DNA of 64,000 bases from Rhodobacter capsulatus (GCF_003254295.1 NZ_QKZO01000005.1:1-64000); one strand, 5' to 3'; positions 1 through 9,636 are shown, counted from the stretch's first letter. The notes: generated from the letters alone by a model not told the origin. Made by a program: numbers and translations.

Positions 1-397
1 CCTTGTTCATGTAGACGACCATGTAGGGGATGCCCACCTGACGGCCGAGCAGGATGTGCTCGCGCGTTTGCGGCATCGGGCCGTCCGACGAGGCGACAAC
101 GAGGATCGCGCCGTCCATCTGCGCCGCGCCGGTGATCATGTTCTTCACATAGTCGGCGTGGCCGGGGCAGTCCACGTGCGCATAGTGACGCGCCGCGGTT
201 TCGTATTCCACGTGCGCCGTCGAGATCGTGATCCCGCGCGCCCGCTCTTCCGGCGCACCGTCGATCTGGTCATAGGCGCGGAATTCGCCGTAGTACTTCG
301 TGATCGCCGCCGTCAGCGTCGTCTTGCCGTGGTCCACGTGGCCGATCGTGCCGATGTTCACGTGCGGCTTGTTCCGTTCAAACTTTGCCTTTGCCAT
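1..397 (-). CDS. tuf: Elongation factor Tu, N-terminal part (cut by window edge)
   Basis: GTPase that delivers aminoacyl-tRNA to the ribosome in the cytoplasm. About 132 N-terminal residues are visible, starting [20 protein letters not shown]. The G1 loop GHVDHGKTT is near residues 19-27, the switch I motif RGITIST is present, and the G3 motif DCPGH follows. The window edge cuts the gene just after the first two residues of the NKxD guanine-specificity motif. The family is normally about 391-396 residues, so roughly two thirds lie outside. The 231-bp gap to parC (398-628) shows no gene and should hold the tuf promoter, but I could not pick out -35 and -10 boxes with confidence. Confidence 0.98.
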   Translation of the reverse strand, partial: MAKAKFERNKPHVNIGTIGHVDHGKTTLTAAITKYYGEFRAYDQIDGAPEERARGITISTAHVEYETAARHYAHVDCPGHADYVKNMITGAAQMDGAILVVASSDGPMPQTREHILLGRQVGIPYMVVYMNK

Positions 398-628
398 TTC
401 GGGCGCCTCTGGTTCGGGGGCCGCCGTCGGCCCAGTGAATATGGCGCGTTCCCTATTGCCGAAACGGGGAAAAATCAAGCCCGCTTCGCGCAAGGCCGCT
501 GGACATGGCGGCGCCCGTCCCCGAAACGACACGTCCGGGGGCCGCCTTGCTTTTCCTTGGCAAAATACGCCGGGGGTGCGGGGGCGGAGCCACCGCGCGG
601 GTCGGGCGCGACAGCGCCCGAAACCTCG

Positions 629-2887
629 TCAGGGGAAGCGGTTGTCGCGCGGGAAGCCGCGCGGCGCCATCCGCCCGGCGCTCGCCCGCTTGCCCAGCCA
701 TTCCGACAGATCCGCCTCGGTCCGCGTCCGCCCGGCCGGGTCCTTCCAGCTCAGCCCCTCCTCCAGGCGGAAGGTGATCGCATCCGACAGCCCGCCATCC
801 TTGAACTTCTGCAGCCGAACCCCCTTGCCCCGCGCCATCTCCGGCAGCTCCTCCAGCGGGAAAACCAAAAGCTTGCGGTTCTCGCCGACACAGGCCACCG
901 CATCGCCCGAAGCCACCCGGCACACCCGCGTGCGCACGCCGTCGCTCATGTTCAAGACCTGCTTGCCGGTCCGGGTCGAGGCGATCAGCTCCTCGGCGGG
1001 CGCGATGAACCCGTCCCCCTCGGACGAAGCCAGCAGATATTTCTCGCCCGGTTTGGGCACCAGAACATGGGTCACCTCGACCTCGTTCGGCATCTCCAGC
1101 ATCAGCCGCACCGGCTCGCCCATGCCACGCCCGCCGGGCAGGTTCGCGCCCAGAAGCGTCCAGGCCCGCCCGTTCGAGCCCATCAGCACGATCCGGTCCG
1201 TCGTCTCGGCATGGAGCGCAAAGGCCTGACCGTCGCCGTCCTTGAACTTCACCTCGGCATCGAGCGGCTGGTGCCCCTTCATCGCCCGCATCCAGCCCAT
1301 CTTCGACAGGATCACGGTGATCGGCTCGCGCTCGATCATCGCCTCGATCGGCACTTCCTCGACCTCCCCGGCCTCGGCGAAATCGGTCCGCCGCGCGCCG
1401 ACCTTGGTGGCCTTGCCCCAGGTCTTGCGCAGGTCTTCCAGCTCCGAGGAAATCTGCGCCCATTGCGCGACCTCGGACGCCAGAAGCGCCTCCAGCCCCG
1501 CGCGTTCCTTCAGCAGATCATCGCGCTCGGCGCGCAGCTCCATTTCCTCAAGCCGCCGCAGGCTGCGCAGCCGCATGTTCAGGATCGCCTCGGCCTGCAC
1601 CTCGGTCAGATGCACCACCGCCCCCGCCTCGGCCGCCCAGTTCTCGGCCATCAAGGCCGCTTTCGGGTCGTCCTCGGTGCGGATGATCTCGATCACCCGG
1701 TCCAGGTTCAAAAAGGCGATGATATAGCCTTCGAGCACCTCAAGCCGGTTCGCGATCTTTTCCAGCCGGTGGCGGGACCGCCGACACAGCACCTCGCGGC
1801 GATGGTCCAGAAACGCCCGCAGCACCTCTTTCAGCGAGCAGACCTTGGGCACCCGCCCGTCGATCAGCACGTTCATGTTCAGGCTGAACCGCACCTCAAG
1901 TTCCGAGTTGCGAAACAGCATCCCCATCAGCTGCGCCGGTTCCACCGTCCGCGCCCGCGGTTCCAGCACGATCCGCACATCCTCGGCGCTTTCATCCCGC
2001 ACATCGGCCAGCGCGGGGACCTTCTTCGTCTCGATCAGCTCGGCCAGCCGCTCGATCAGCTTGGCCTTTTGCACCTGATAGGGGATCTCGGTGACGACGA
2101 TCTGCCACTGCCCCCGGCCCAGATCCTCCAGCGCCCAGCGCGCCCGCAGCCGGAACGCGCCGCGCCCGGTGCGGTAGGCCTCAAGGATATTCGCCTTGGG
2201 TTCGACAATCACCCCGCCGGTCGGGAAATCCGGCCCGGGAATCAGATCGACCAGCCGGGCATCGTCAATCTCGGGCTCGGCGATCATCGCCAGACAGCCA
2301 TCGACGAGTTCATCAAGGTTGTGCGGCGGCACGTTCGTCGCCATGCCGACGGCAATGCCGCTGGCGCCATTCGCCAGAAGGTTCGGGAAGGCCGCGGGCA
2401 GCACGACCGGCTCGGTCAGCGTGCCATCATAGTTCGGGCGGAAATCGACCGAATCCTCGGCCAGACCCTCCAGCAGCGCCTCGGCCGGCGCGGCCAGACG
2501 CGCCTCGGTATAGCGGCTTGCCGCCGGGCCATCGCCGTCGATGTTGCCGTAGTTGCCCTGCCCGTTCACCAGCGGGTAGCGCATGGCGAAATCCTGCGCC
2601 AGCCGCGCCATCGCATCATAGATCGCGGCGTCGCCATGCGGGTGATAGTTCCCCATCACGTCGCCCGAAATCTTTGCCGATTTGCGGAAACCGCCGGTCG
2701 AGCTCAGCTTCAACTCCCGCATCGCATAAAGGATGCGCCGGTGCACCGGCTTCAGCCCGTCGCGCGCATCGGGCAGCGCCCGGTGCATGATCGTCGAGAG
2801 CGCATAGGTCAGGTAACGCTCGCCGATCGCCCGCGAAAGCGGTTCGGCATGGGTTGCGGAAGTCGGGGTTTCGTCGTCGCTGCTCAT
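629..2887 (-). CDS. parC: DNA topoisomerase IV subunit A
   Basis: Cleavage-religation subunit of the ParC2ParE2 type II topoisomerase that decatenates chromosomes. The protein has 752 residues, normal for alphaproteobacterial ParC. The start is placed at the ATG giving MSSDDETPTS, because homology (ERYLTYALSTIMHRALPDARDG) begins just after it; the frame stays open far upstream on this strand but without meaning. Catalytic tyrosine is Tyr126 in AASRYTEAR. The quinolone-determining stretch, with HPHGDAAIYD at about 82-91, is intact. The C-terminal part has the beta-pinwheel repeats expected of ParC rather than GyrA (no clear GyrA box). It is single-gene, transcribed away from the neighbouring dehydrogenase. 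Confidence 0.96.
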   Translation of the reverse strand: MSSDDETPTSATHAEPLSRAIGERYLTYALSTIMHRALPDARDGLKPVHRRILYAMRELKLSSTGGFRKSAKISGDVMGNYHPHGDAAIYDAMARLAQDFAMRYPLVNGQGNYGNIDGDGPAASRYTEARLAAPAEALLEGLAEDSVDFRPNYDGTLTEPVVLPAAFPNLLANGASGIAVGMATNVPPHNLDELVDGCLAMIAEPEIDDARLVDLIPGPDFPTGGVIVEPKANILEAYRTGRGAFRLRARWALEDLGRGQWQIVVTEIPYQVQKAKLIERLAELIETKKVPALADVRDESAEDVRIVLEPRARTVEPAQLMGMLFRNSELEVRFSLNMNVLIDGRVPKVCSLKEVLRAFLDHRREVLCRRSRHRLEKIANRLEVLEGYIIAFLNLDRVIEIIRTEDDPKAALMAENWAAEAGAVVHLTEVQAEAILNMRLRSLRRLEEMELRAERDDLLKERAGLEALLASEVAQWAQISSELEDLRKTWGKATKVGARRTDFAEAGEVEEVPIEAMIEREPITVILSKMGWMRAMKGHQPLDAEVKFKDGDGQAFALHAETTDRIVLMGSNGRAWTLLGANLPGGRGMGEPVRLMLEMPNEVEVTHVLVPKPGEKYLLASSEGDGFIAPAEELIASTRTGKQVLNMSDGVRTRVCRVASGDAVACVGENRKLLVFPLEELPEMARGKGVRLQKFKDGGLSDAITFRLEEGLSWKDPAGRTRTEADLSEWLGKRASAGRMAPRGFPRDNRFP

Positions 2888-2995
2888 GGTCGCGGTGTAA
2901 TTCGGGACCGGCCCCCGGTCCAGCAGAAACACCGGCCAAAACCGTTGTCGCCTGCGCGGGCTTCGCCTATCTGGAACGAAACACGGGGGATGACG

Positions 2996-3835
2996 ATGGC
3001 GAAGACGATCCTGATCACCGGCTGCTCTTCGGGCATCGGCTACGATGCGGCGCATGGGCTGCAAAAGGCGGGCTGGAAGGTTCTGGCCACCTGTCGGCGC
3101 GAAGAAGACTGCGCCCGGCTGCGCGCCGAGGGGCTGATCTCCTTTCCGCTCGATCTCTCCGACCCCGCCTCGATCGAAGCGGGCTTCAACGAGGCCTTGG
3201 CGCGGGCGAACGGACGGCTTGACGCGCTTTACAACAACGCGGCCTATGGCTGCCCCGGCGCGGCCGAGGATCTGCCGCCGGGCGCGCTTCGCGAAATCTT
3301 CGAAACCAACCTTTTCGGCCTGCATGACCTGACGATCCGCGCGATCAAGGTGATGCGGGCCCATGGTGACAATGGCGAGGGGCGGATCATCCAATGTTCC
3401 TCGGTTCTTGGGCTGGTGGGTATCCGCTGGCGCGGCGCCTATGTCGCCACCAAATTCGCGCTGGAAGGTCTGACAGAGGTGCTGCGCCGCGAGATGCGCG
3501 ACACGGGCATTCACATCATCACGCTCAACCCCGGCCCGATCCCGACGAAGATCCGGGTCAACTCGATCCCGCATTTCGAGAAATGGATCGACTGGAAGGC
3601 CTCGGCCCGGCGCGACCAATATGAAACCTCGCTTCTGAAGCGGCTCTACTCTCCCTCGGGCAAGCCCGACATGTTCGAGCTGCCCTGTTCGGCGGTGACC
3701 GACCAGATCCTGCGCGCCCTGACCGACCCGAAACCGAAGTCGCATTACTATGTGACGAAGGCGACCTGGCTGGCCGCGATCGCGCGACGGATTCTGCCGC
3801 TGCGGGCGCAGGACTGGATGTTTTCCAAGGCCTGA
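2996..3835 (+). CDS. Short-chain dehydrogenase/reductase
   Basis: Classical SDR of 279 residues that would oxidise or reduce an alcohol/carbonyl substrate with NAD(P). The cofactor loop TGCSSGIG is at residues 8-15, the NNAA motif at 80-83, Ser135/136 and the Tyr149-x-x-x-Lys153 pair form the active site. The start at 2996 is preferred because GGGGGA ends five bases upstream; an ATG six bases earlier (2990) sits right against that ribosome-binding site. The substrate cannot be read from sequence. It stands alone between parC (divergent) and etfB. Confidence 0.9.
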   Translation: MAKTILITGCSSGIGYDAAHGLQKAGWKVLATCRREEDCARLRAEGLISFPLDLSDPASIEAGFNEALARANGRLDALYNNAAYGCPGAAEDLPPGALREIFETNLFGLHDLTIRAIKVMRAHGDNGEGRIIQCSSVLGLVGIRWRGAYVATKFALEGLTEVLRREMRDTGIHIITLNPGPIPTKIRVNSIPHFEKWIDWKASARRDQYETSLLKRLYSPSGKPDMFELPCSAVTDQILRALTDPKPKSHYYVTKATWLAAIARRILPLRAQDWMFSKA

Positions 3836-3991
3836 GTCGATTTCGCCCAACTGTCTTCGCGACGTGACGTAGCGACACCATCCGGCGTCGTTTTTCATCT
3901 GTCTTTTGCTGCGGTCGCATTGTAACAAAATTTCCGATGCAAGAATCCGCCCCCCCCGGGGGCGCCTTCGAAACCTAGGGAGACACCGCCG

Positions 3992-4750
3992 ATGAAGGTC
4001 CTCGTGCCTGTGAAGCGCGTGATCGACTACAACGTGAAAGTCCGTGTGAAGGCGGATGGCAGCGGGGTCGATCTTGCGAACGTGAAAATGTCGATGAACC
4101 CCTTCGACGAGATCGCCGTCGAAGAGGCGATCCGGCTGAAGGAAAAAGGTGCTGCAACCGAGATCGTCGTCGTCTCCGTGGGCGTGAAACAGGCGCAGGA
4201 AACCCTGCGCACGGCGCTGGCGATGGGGGCGGATCGCGCCATCCTCGTCGTTGCCGCCGAGGACGTGCATACCGACATCGAGCCGCTCGCCGTCGCGAAA
4301 ATCATCGCCAAGGTCGCCGCCGAGGAACAGCCGGGCCTGATCATCACCGGCAAGCAGGCGATCGACAATGACATGAACGCGACCGGCCAGATGGTCGCGG
4401 CACTTCTGGGCTGGGCGCAGGCGTCCTTCGCCTCGGCGGTGGAAATCGCGGGCGATGCCGCCAAGGTGACGCGCGAAGTCGATGGCGGTCTGCAAACGAT
4501 CGAGGTCAAGCTTCCGGCCGTGATCACCGCCGATCTGCGGTTGAACGAGCCGCGCTATGCCTCGCTGCCCAACATCATGAAGGCGAAGAAAAAGGAACTG
4601 GCCGAGAAGACCGCCGCCGATTACGGCGTCGATGTCTCGCCGCGCCTGACCGTGGTGAAGACCGCGGAACCGGCGGGCCGGGCCGCCGGGATCAAGGTCG
4701 GCTCGGTCGACGAGCTGATCGGCAAACTCAAGGACGCGGGGGTGATCTGA
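3992..4750 (+). CDS. etfB: Electron transfer flavoprotein, beta subunit
   Basis: Small subunit of the ETF heterodimer that carries electrons from acyl-CoA dehydrogenases to ETF-ubiquinone oxidoreductase. The protein has 252 residues and opens [20 protein letters not shown], typical of bacterial EtfB. The conserved C-terminal recognition loop region ([17 protein letters not shown]) is present. AGGGAGA eight bases upstream is a good ribosome-binding site. The stop overlaps the etfA start by one base (TGATG), so the two subunits are translationally coupled. The 156-bp gap upstream includes a run of eight C followed by GGGGG at about 3951-3962 and an AT-richer stretch that probably contains the promoter. 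Confidence 0.97.
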   Translation: MKVLVPVKRVIDYNVKVRVKADGSGVDLANVKMSMNPFDEIAVEEAIRLKEKGAATEIVVVSVGVKQAQETLRTALAMGADRAILVVAAEDVHTDIEPLAVAKIIAKVAAEEQPGLIITGKQAIDNDMNATGQMVAALLGWAQASFASAVEIAGDAAKVTREVDGGLQTIEVKLPAVITADLRLNEPRYASLPNIMKAKKKELAEKTAADYGVDVSPRLTVVKTAEPAGRAAGIKVGSVDELIGKLKDAGVI

Positions 4751-5676
4751 TGGCTGTTCTTCTGCTTGCTGATGTGAACGGCGGTCAACTGGCCACCGAT
4801 TCCGTTGCGAAAACCCTTTCGGCCGTGAAATCGCTGGGCGAGGTGCATGTGCTGGTCGCCGGGGCTGGCGCGGAAGCTGCCGCCGCCGAGGCCGCGAAGC
4901 TTGACGGCGTGTCGAAAGTGCTGCTGGCCGGTGCGACTGACTACAGCCACGGCATGGCCGAAGCCACCGCCGCGCTGATCGTCGGTCTGGCCCCGGGCTA
5001 TGCCCATGTCGCCGCCGCCTCGACCGCCGCGGCGAAGAACGTGCTGCCGCGCGTCGCCGCCCTTCTTGACGTGATGATGATCACCGACATCACCGCCGTG
5101 GTCGATGCCGACACCTTCGAGCGTCCGATCTATGCGGGCAACGCGATCCAGACGGTGAAATCCTCCGACAAGATCAAGGTCTTCACCGTCCGCACCGCGA
5201 CCTTCGGCGCCGTCGCCGCCACCGGCGCGGCCGCGGTCGAGACGATCTCGGGCGAGACCGCCGCGGGCCTTTCGACCTGGGTCGAAGACAAGGTCGCCGC
5301 CTCGGACCGGCCGGAGCTGACCTCGGCGAAGATCGTCGTCTCGGGCGGTCGCGGCGTCGGCAGCGAGGCCGATTTCGCGCTGATCGAGAAGCTGGCCGAC
5401 AAGCTTGGTGCCGCCGTCGGCGCCTCGCGCGCCGCCGTGGACAGCGGCTTTGCGCCGAACGACTGGCAGGTGGGTCAGACCGGCAAGGTCGTCGCCCCCG
5501 AGCTTTATGTCGCCGTCGGCATCTCGGGCGCGATCCAGCACCTGGCCGGGATGAAGGACAGCAAAATCATCGTCGCGATCAACAAGGACGAAGAGGCGCC
5601 GATCTTCCAGGTCGCCGATTTCGGTCTGGTCGCCGATCTTTTCACCGCCGTGCCGGAACTGGCCGAAAAGCTCTGA
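4750..5676 (+). CDS. etfA: Electron transfer flavoprotein, alpha subunit
   Basis: Large ETF subunit carrying the FAD. It has 308 residues, standard length. The FAD-binding signature lies near the C-terminus, around residues 257-295, including [20 protein letters not shown] and the following [17 protein letters not shown]. The gene is coupled to etfB and followed within 20 bp by a strong intrinsic terminator, so etfBA is a closed two-gene unit. It probably works with the 3-hydroxyacyl-CoA dehydrogenase 1 kb downstream in fatty-acid or short-chain acyl-CoA oxidation. Confidence 0.97.
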   Translation: MAVLLLADVNGGQLATDSVAKTLSAVKSLGEVHVLVAGAGAEAAAAEAAKLDGVSKVLLAGATDYSHGMAEATAALIVGLAPGYAHVAAASTAAAKNVLPRVAALLDVMMITDITAVVDADTFERPIYAGNAIQTVKSSDKIKVFTVRTATFGAVAATGAAAVETISGETAAGLSTWVEDKVAASDRPELTSAKIVVSGGRGVGSEADFALIEKLADKLGAAVGASRAAVDSGFAPNDWQVGQTGKVVAPELYVAVGISGAIQHLAGMKDSKIIVAINKDEEAPIFQVADFGLVADLFTAVPELAEKL

Positions 5677-5695
5677 TCCGGGCGACACGCAACAG

Positions 5696-5722
5696 AAAGC
5701 CCCGCCAGTGGCGGGGCTTTTT
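5696..5722 (+). terminator. Intrinsic terminator of etfBA
   Basis: An 11-bp perfect stem (AAAGCCCCGCC at 5696-5706 with GGCGGGGCTTT at 5710-5720) with a three-base loop and a run of five T at 5718-5722. It lies 20 bp after the etfA stop. The opposing gene ends at 5742, so it may serve both directions because the stem begins with AAA. Confidence 0.93.
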
Positions 5723-5741
5723 CCTTGCCGTCACGGCAGGT

Positions 5742-6563
5742 TTACAGGAACTTCCGCACCGCGGGCGCCAAGGCTTCGGCGATTTCCTGATGCACGAGCG
5801 GCCCCGGCATCGTCTGCGCCGCGGGCTCCTCCATCAAACCGAAATGCATCCCCACCGTGCCGGTGGAACGCGAGGTCGTCGAAGGCTGCACCTTGACCAG
5901 CCCCTGCGCCAGCGGCGCGATCTCGTCGACCATCGCCTGGGTCACCAGAAGCGGCTCGGCGCCCAGCGGATCGGAACTCAGCGGATCGCGGTAATCGCCC
6001 AGCCACAACAAAAGCTTCGGCCCCGGCACCCGTTCCAGAAGCCCGCGCATCCGCGCCACCCAGGCCACGCGCAACTCGGTCACCAGCGTGTCGAACCGGT
6101 CCGGCGCATAGGCCTGCAGCGTGCTCAGCATGTGGCGGGTAAAGTTGAATTCGGTGAAATCGACATCGTTGAACACCGCCCGCATCAGGTTGGAGGCACG
6201 CAGAAAGCGGTCGTTGCGACGCGGATGCACCGCATAAAAGCGGTTCGACATGTTCGGCGCGCCCAGCAGCTGGATGATCGAGAGCGTGGTCGATTTCGTC
6301 GCCTCGGGCAGCTGCGGCTCGCTGTGGAACACGTCGATCCCGGCATTCAGATAGCCGAAATTCACCACCGGGAATTCCAGCCGGTCTTCCAGCAGCACCG
6401 GCCAGGGCTCGGCCACGAACTTGCCATAGGTCTCGCTTCCCCCCATCGCCGCGACGAAAGGCCTGGTCAGATCACGCCGGGGACCCCGGAACAGAAGCTT
6501 CGACTTGCCATATCGGCATGGAAAATAATCAAGGGCACCGCTGCCCGTGTATTCGAAGGCCAT
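5742..6563 (-). CDS. DUF6473-like protein of unknown function
   Basis: A 273-residue soluble protein without signal peptide or membrane segment. It starts [19 protein letters not shown], preceded by AAGGTGGGA as ribosome-binding site. Sequence style ([10 protein letters not shown] near residue 40, a C-terminal HFGLMEE segment) matches proteins common in Rhodobacterales that are grouped as DUF6473; that assignment is from memory and not tested. The ETYG and H motifs loosely recall SGNH-type hydrolases, but I do not see a convincing catalytic triad. It is divergent from the hydroxyacyl-CoA dehydrogenase; the 174-bp gap between them is AT-richer and includes a TTGACA at 6641-6646 without a good -10. 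Confidence 0.75.
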   Translation of the reverse strand: MAFEYTGSGALDYFPCRYGKSKLLFRGPRRDLTRPFVAAMGGSETYGKFVAEPWPVLLEDRLEFPVVNFGYLNAGIDVFHSEPQLPEATKSTTLSIIQLLGAPNMSNRFYAVHPRRNDRFLRASNLMRAVFNDVDFTEFNFTRHMLSTLQAYAPDRFDTLVTELRVAWVARMRGLLERVPGPKLLLWLGDYRDPLSSDPLGAEPLLVTQAMVDEIAPLAQGLVKVQPSTTSRSTGTVGMHFGLMEEPAAQTMPGPLVHQEIAEALAPAVRKFL

Positions 6564-6737
6564 TCATCCCACCTTGTGTATTTCGACTCACCCGCAGGAA
6601 GAATGGACCGGAAAGCCTTGCCAAAGAGCTAAAGAGAAAATTGACACAATCGGGTTATGTCCGCTTCCGGGGCATTCGCGCTTGCCGCGGTGCAGCACCG
6701 GGCTTAGACTTGCACGAAGTCGAACAAAGGACCAGAA

Positions 6738-7613
6738 ATGACGATCTTGACCGTGGGTGTCGTGGGCGCCGGACAGATGGGCAACGGCATCGCCCATGTC
6801 TTTGCGCTCTCGGGCTATGACGTGCTGCTCAACGACGTGGCCCCCGAAAGCCTCGACCGGGCCCTCGGGATGATCGGCAAGAACCTCGACCGGCAGGTGC
6901 ACCGGGGCAAGATCTCCCTCGAGGAGCGCGCGGCGGCGCTGGGGCGGATCCGCACGACGCTGACGATTGCCGATCTGGGCCAGACCGACCTGATCATCGA
7001 GGCGGCGACGGAACGCGAGACGGTCAAGCAGGCGATCTTCGACAGCTTGCTGCCGCATCTGAAACCGGAAACGATTCTGGCCACCAACACTTCGTCGATC
7101 TCGATCACCCGGCTGGCCTCGCGCACGGACCGGCCGGAGAAATTCATCGGCGTGCATTTCATGAACCCGGTGCCGGTGATGCAGCTGGTCGAACTGATCC
7201 GCGGCATCGCCACCGGAGAGGAAACCTACCGCACGCTTCTGGGCGTGATCGAGCGGCTGGGCAAGACCCCCGCCTCGGCCGAGGATTTCCCGGCCTTCAT
7301 CGTCAACCGCATCCTGATCCCGATGATCAACGAGGCGGTCTATACGCTTTATGAAGGCGTGGGCAACGTGCAGTCGATCGACATGGCGATGAAGCTGGGC
7401 GCGAACCATCCGATGGGGCCGCTGGAACTGGCCGATTTCATCGGGCTGGATACCTGCCTCGCGATCATGAACGTGCTGTATGACGGGCTGGCCGACACGA
7501 AATACCGGCCCTGCCCGCTGCTGACGAAATATGTCGAGGCCGGATGGCTCGGGCGCAAGACCGGCCGCGGCTTTTACGACTATCGCGGCGAAACCCCGGT
7601 GCCAACGCGCTAG
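6738..7613 (+). CDS. 3-hydroxybutyryl-CoA dehydrogenase
   Basis: NAD(P)-dependent 3-hydroxyacyl-CoA dehydrogenase of 291 residues, the single-domain bacterial Hbd/PaaH type. It would interconvert 3-hydroxybutyryl-CoA and acetoacetyl-CoA. The Rossmann loop GAGQMGNGIA is at residues 10-19. The catalytic His140 lies in GVHFMNPVPV with Glu152 following, and the C-terminal helical domain ends at DYRG. AAAGGA upstream is a good ribosome-binding site. It follows etfBA at about 1 kb, suggesting a shared role in acyl-CoA oxidation or polyhydroxybutyrate metabolism. It is followed 48 bp later by imuA with no terminator visible, so readthrough could provide basal imuA expression. Confidence 0.92.
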   Translation: MTILTVGVVGAGQMGNGIAHVFALSGYDVLLNDVAPESLDRALGMIGKNLDRQVHRGKISLEERAAALGRIRTTLTIADLGQTDLIIEAATERETVKQAIFDSLLPHLKPETILATNTSSISITRLASRTDRPEKFIGVHFMNPVPVMQLVELIRGIATGEETYRTLLGVIERLGKTPASAEDFPAFIVNRILIPMINEAVYTLYEGVGNVQSIDMAMKLGANHPMGPLELADFIGLDTCLAIMNVLYDGLADTKYRPCPLLTKYVEAGWLGRKTGRGFYDYRGETPVPTR

Positions 7614-7661
7614 GCCGCGGCCCCGGTTGGAAAGGGCGGGGTTTCGCGTTACCCTGCCCGC

Positions 7662-8222
7662 ATGTCCTGCGCTGATCTTCCCTGTTTCCCGCTGCGTCCG
7701 GGCCGCGTCCATGAGGTCTGCGGCCCCTCCGCCGCCGTCTTCGCCGCCTGCGCCGCAGCCAGCCTGCAAGGCCCGGTGCTCTGGCTGCGCGAGGCCTGGC
7801 TGACCGAGACCCTCAACCCCTTGGGGCTTTTGCCCTTTCTTGATCCCGCCCGGGTGCTTCTGGCGCGCCCGCCAAACCAGATCGACAGTCTGGCCTTGGC
7901 CGAGGAGGCGCTGAAAGACGGCAGCCTTGCGCTTGTCGTGCTGGAAATCACCCGCCCGCTCGATCTGCGCGAGGGGCGGCGGCTGCAATTGGCCGCGGGG
8001 GCCGGGGCCACGACGGGGCTGTGCCTGATCCCCGAAGGCATGGGCTCGAACGCCGCCGAAACGCGCTGGCGGGCCACGCCGATCTTTGATGCCGCGGGCA
8101 CGGACTCGACTCCGATGCGGTGGGAAATTATAAAGAACAAAATGGGAACATTGGGCGCGTGGAATGTTTGCTGGAACGCAAAGGCGCATCGTCTCGATCT
8201 GGTTTCCCCGGCTGGCGACTGA
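7662..8222 (+). CDS. imuA: ImuA, RecA-like mutagenesis accessory protein
   Basis: First gene of the imuA-imuB-dnaE2 cassette for SOS-induced translesion mutagenesis. The 186-residue product is RecA/SulA-like but has no intact Walker A, as expected for the family. It is rather short compared with many ImuA (200-260 residues). The C-terminal segment (RWEIIKNKMGTLGAWNVCW, residues 153-171) matches the family end, so the gene runs through to 8222 and overlaps imuB by 59 bases. Codons 155-164 (GAA ATT ATA AAG AAC AAA ATG GGA ACA TTG) are strikingly AT-rich for this genome because they also encode a promoter and LexA operator. I see no LexA site directly upstream of imuA. Confidence 0.85.
   Translation: MSCADLPCFPLRPGRVHEVCGPSAAVFAACAAASLQGPVLWLREAWLTETLNPLGLLPFLDPARVLLARPPNQIDSLALAEEALKDGSLALVVLEITRPLDLREGRRLQLAAGAGATTGLCLIPEGMGSNAAETRWRATPIFDAAGTDSTPMRWEIIKNKMGTLGAWNVCWNAKAHRLDLVSPAGD
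8106..8149 (+). promoter_or_regulatory. SOS promoter with LexA operator, inside imuA
   Basis: LexA of Rhodobacter is known to bind direct repeats GTTC-N7-GTTC, or GAAC-N7-GAAC on the other strand. Here GAAC at 8135-8138 and GAAC at 8146-8149 are exactly seven bases apart, and a degenerate third repeat GAAA sits at 8124-8127, again seven bases away. A -35-like TCGACT (8106-8111) and a -10 TATAAA (8129-8134) are 17 bp apart, and the operator covers the expected start point. The site is 15 bp before the imuB start, so it should drive imuB-dnaE2 on DNA damage. Confidence 0.85.
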
Positions 8223-9636
8223 CCGGGCCCTGCGCGCCTGCCCGGTCGAGGGACCCTTCGCGCTGGTGCAACGGCTGGGCAATGCCGAAACGCTCTTTTG
8301 CCTGAACGCCGCGGCCGAGGTCGCCGGTCTTTTTCGCGGCATGCGGATGGCGGATGCCCGCAGCTTCTGCCCCGGGCTGGTCAGCCGCCCGGCCCGTCCC
8401 GATCTTGACGCCCGGTTTCTGGCCGGGCTGCGACGCTGGGCGGAACGCTATTGCCCCTGGGTCGGGCTGGAGGGCGCCGACGGTCTGGTGCTCGATGTCA
8501 CCGGCGCGGCGCATCTGTGGGGCGGCGAGGGGGCGATGTGCGCCGACATCCGGGCGCGGCTGGAACGGGCGGGGCTGACGGCGCAACTTGGCCGCGGGTC
8601 GAGCCGCGGCGCCGCCTGGGCGCGGGCGCATTTCGGCGATCAACCCGCCGAAGCGCCCGAACCCGATCTGCTCGCCCTGCCCGTCGCGGCGCTGCGGCTG
8701 GACCCCGACACGGTGACCGGGCTGCAGCGGCTGGGGCTGCGCCGCATCGGCGATCTGGCCGCCAGCCCGCGCGCGCCGCTGGCCCGCCGCTTCGGCCCCG
8801 ATCTGCTGACCCGGCTCGATCAGGCGCTGGGTCACAGCCCCGAACCCGTCACCCCCGCGACCAAGCCGCCGCGATTCGCCACCCGGATGACCCTGCCCGA
8901 GCCGATCGGGCTGGAAAGCGACGTGATGGCCGGGCTGACCCGGCTGCTGGAGCCGCTTTGCGACAAGCTCGCCGCGCATCAGGCCGGAGCCCGGCAGCTT
9001 GTCCTGACCCTGCGCCGCGTCGATCAGGCCAGCCAGCAGGTCGAATTGCGTCTGGCCGCGCCGATGCGCGACCCGGCCCGGATCCTGCCGCTTTTCGCCC
9101 GCGGTCTGGCCGGGGTCGATGCGGGCTTCGGCATCGACCAGCTGCGGCTCGAGGCCACCCGGGTCGAACCGCTCGCCCCCGCGCAGCTGGGCACGACCCC
9201 GGCCGCCAGCCCCGACCGGCTGGCTGATCTGCTCACAAGGCTGGGCACCCGGATCGGGCTTGAGAACATCCACCGCTTCCTGCCCGCCGAAAGTCACATC
9301 CCCGAACGCGGCTTCCTGCTTGCCCCCGCCGCCTTCAGCCCCGCGCAAGGCGGGTTTCACGCCCCCCGCCCGCGCCCCCTGCGGCTCTTTCCGCCCGAGC
9401 CGATCACCGCGACCGGCGCCACCCCGCCCGCAAGGTTCCGCTGGCGGGCCATGCCGCTCAGCACCGCCCGCGCCACCGGGCCGGAACGGATCACCCCGGA
9501 ATGGTGGCTGGAAGACGAAAGCTGGCGGCACGGGCTGCGCGATTACTGGCGGGTGGAGACCGCCGAGGGCCGCAGGCTCTGGCTCTTCTTCACGCCGCAA
9601 AACCCCGGCTGGTTCGTACAGGGCGAATTCGCATGA
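8164..9636 (+). CDS. imuB: ImuB, catalytically inactive Y-family polymerase
   Basis: Y-family polymerase homologue of 490 residues that bridges DnaE2 to the beta clamp in the translesion mutasome. The N-terminus has the ImuB signature (RRIVSIWFPRLATDR, residues 7-21) followed by palm and finger segments. Family members lack the full acidic triad and are thought not to polymerise. The C-terminal extension ends in WWLEDESWRHGLRDYWRVET, typical of ImuB. Ribosome-binding is weak (GTGGA). It overlaps imuA by 59 bases and dnaE2 by four (ATGA), so the last two genes are coupled. It lies directly behind the LexA-controlled promoter inside imuA. Confidence 0.94.
   Translation: MFAGTQRRIVSIWFPRLATDRALRACPVEGPFALVQRLGNAETLFCLNAAAEVAGLFRGMRMADARSFCPGLVSRPARPDLDARFLAGLRRWAERYCPWVGLEGADGLVLDVTGAAHLWGGEGAMCADIRARLERAGLTAQLGRGSSRGAAWARAHFGDQPAEAPEPDLLALPVAALRLDPDTVTGLQRLGLRRIGDLAASPRAPLARRFGPDLLTRLDQALGHSPEPVTPATKPPRFATRMTLPEPIGLESDVMAGLTRLLEPLCDKLAAHQAGARQLVLTLRRVDQASQQVELRLAAPMRDPARILPLFARGLAGVDAGFGIDQLRLEATRVEPLAPAQLGTTPAASPDRLADLLTRLGTRIGLENIHRFLPAESHIPERGFLLAPAAFSPAQGGFHAPRPRPLRLFPPEPITATGATPPARFRWRAMPLSTARATGPERITPEWWLEDESWRHGLRDYWRVETAEGRRLWLFFTPQNPGWFVQGEFA

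Noticed and set aside
56-3000. A very long open frame on the plus strand across tuf and parC
   Set aside because: It is antisense to two certain genes, has low-complexity Arg/Pro/His composition, and only its end (the dehydrogenase) is real.
2888-4495. Minus-strand extension of the parC frame through the dehydrogenase and etfB
   Set aside because: Homology to ParC starts at MSSDDETPTS; the rest is antisense to etfB and the SDR gene.
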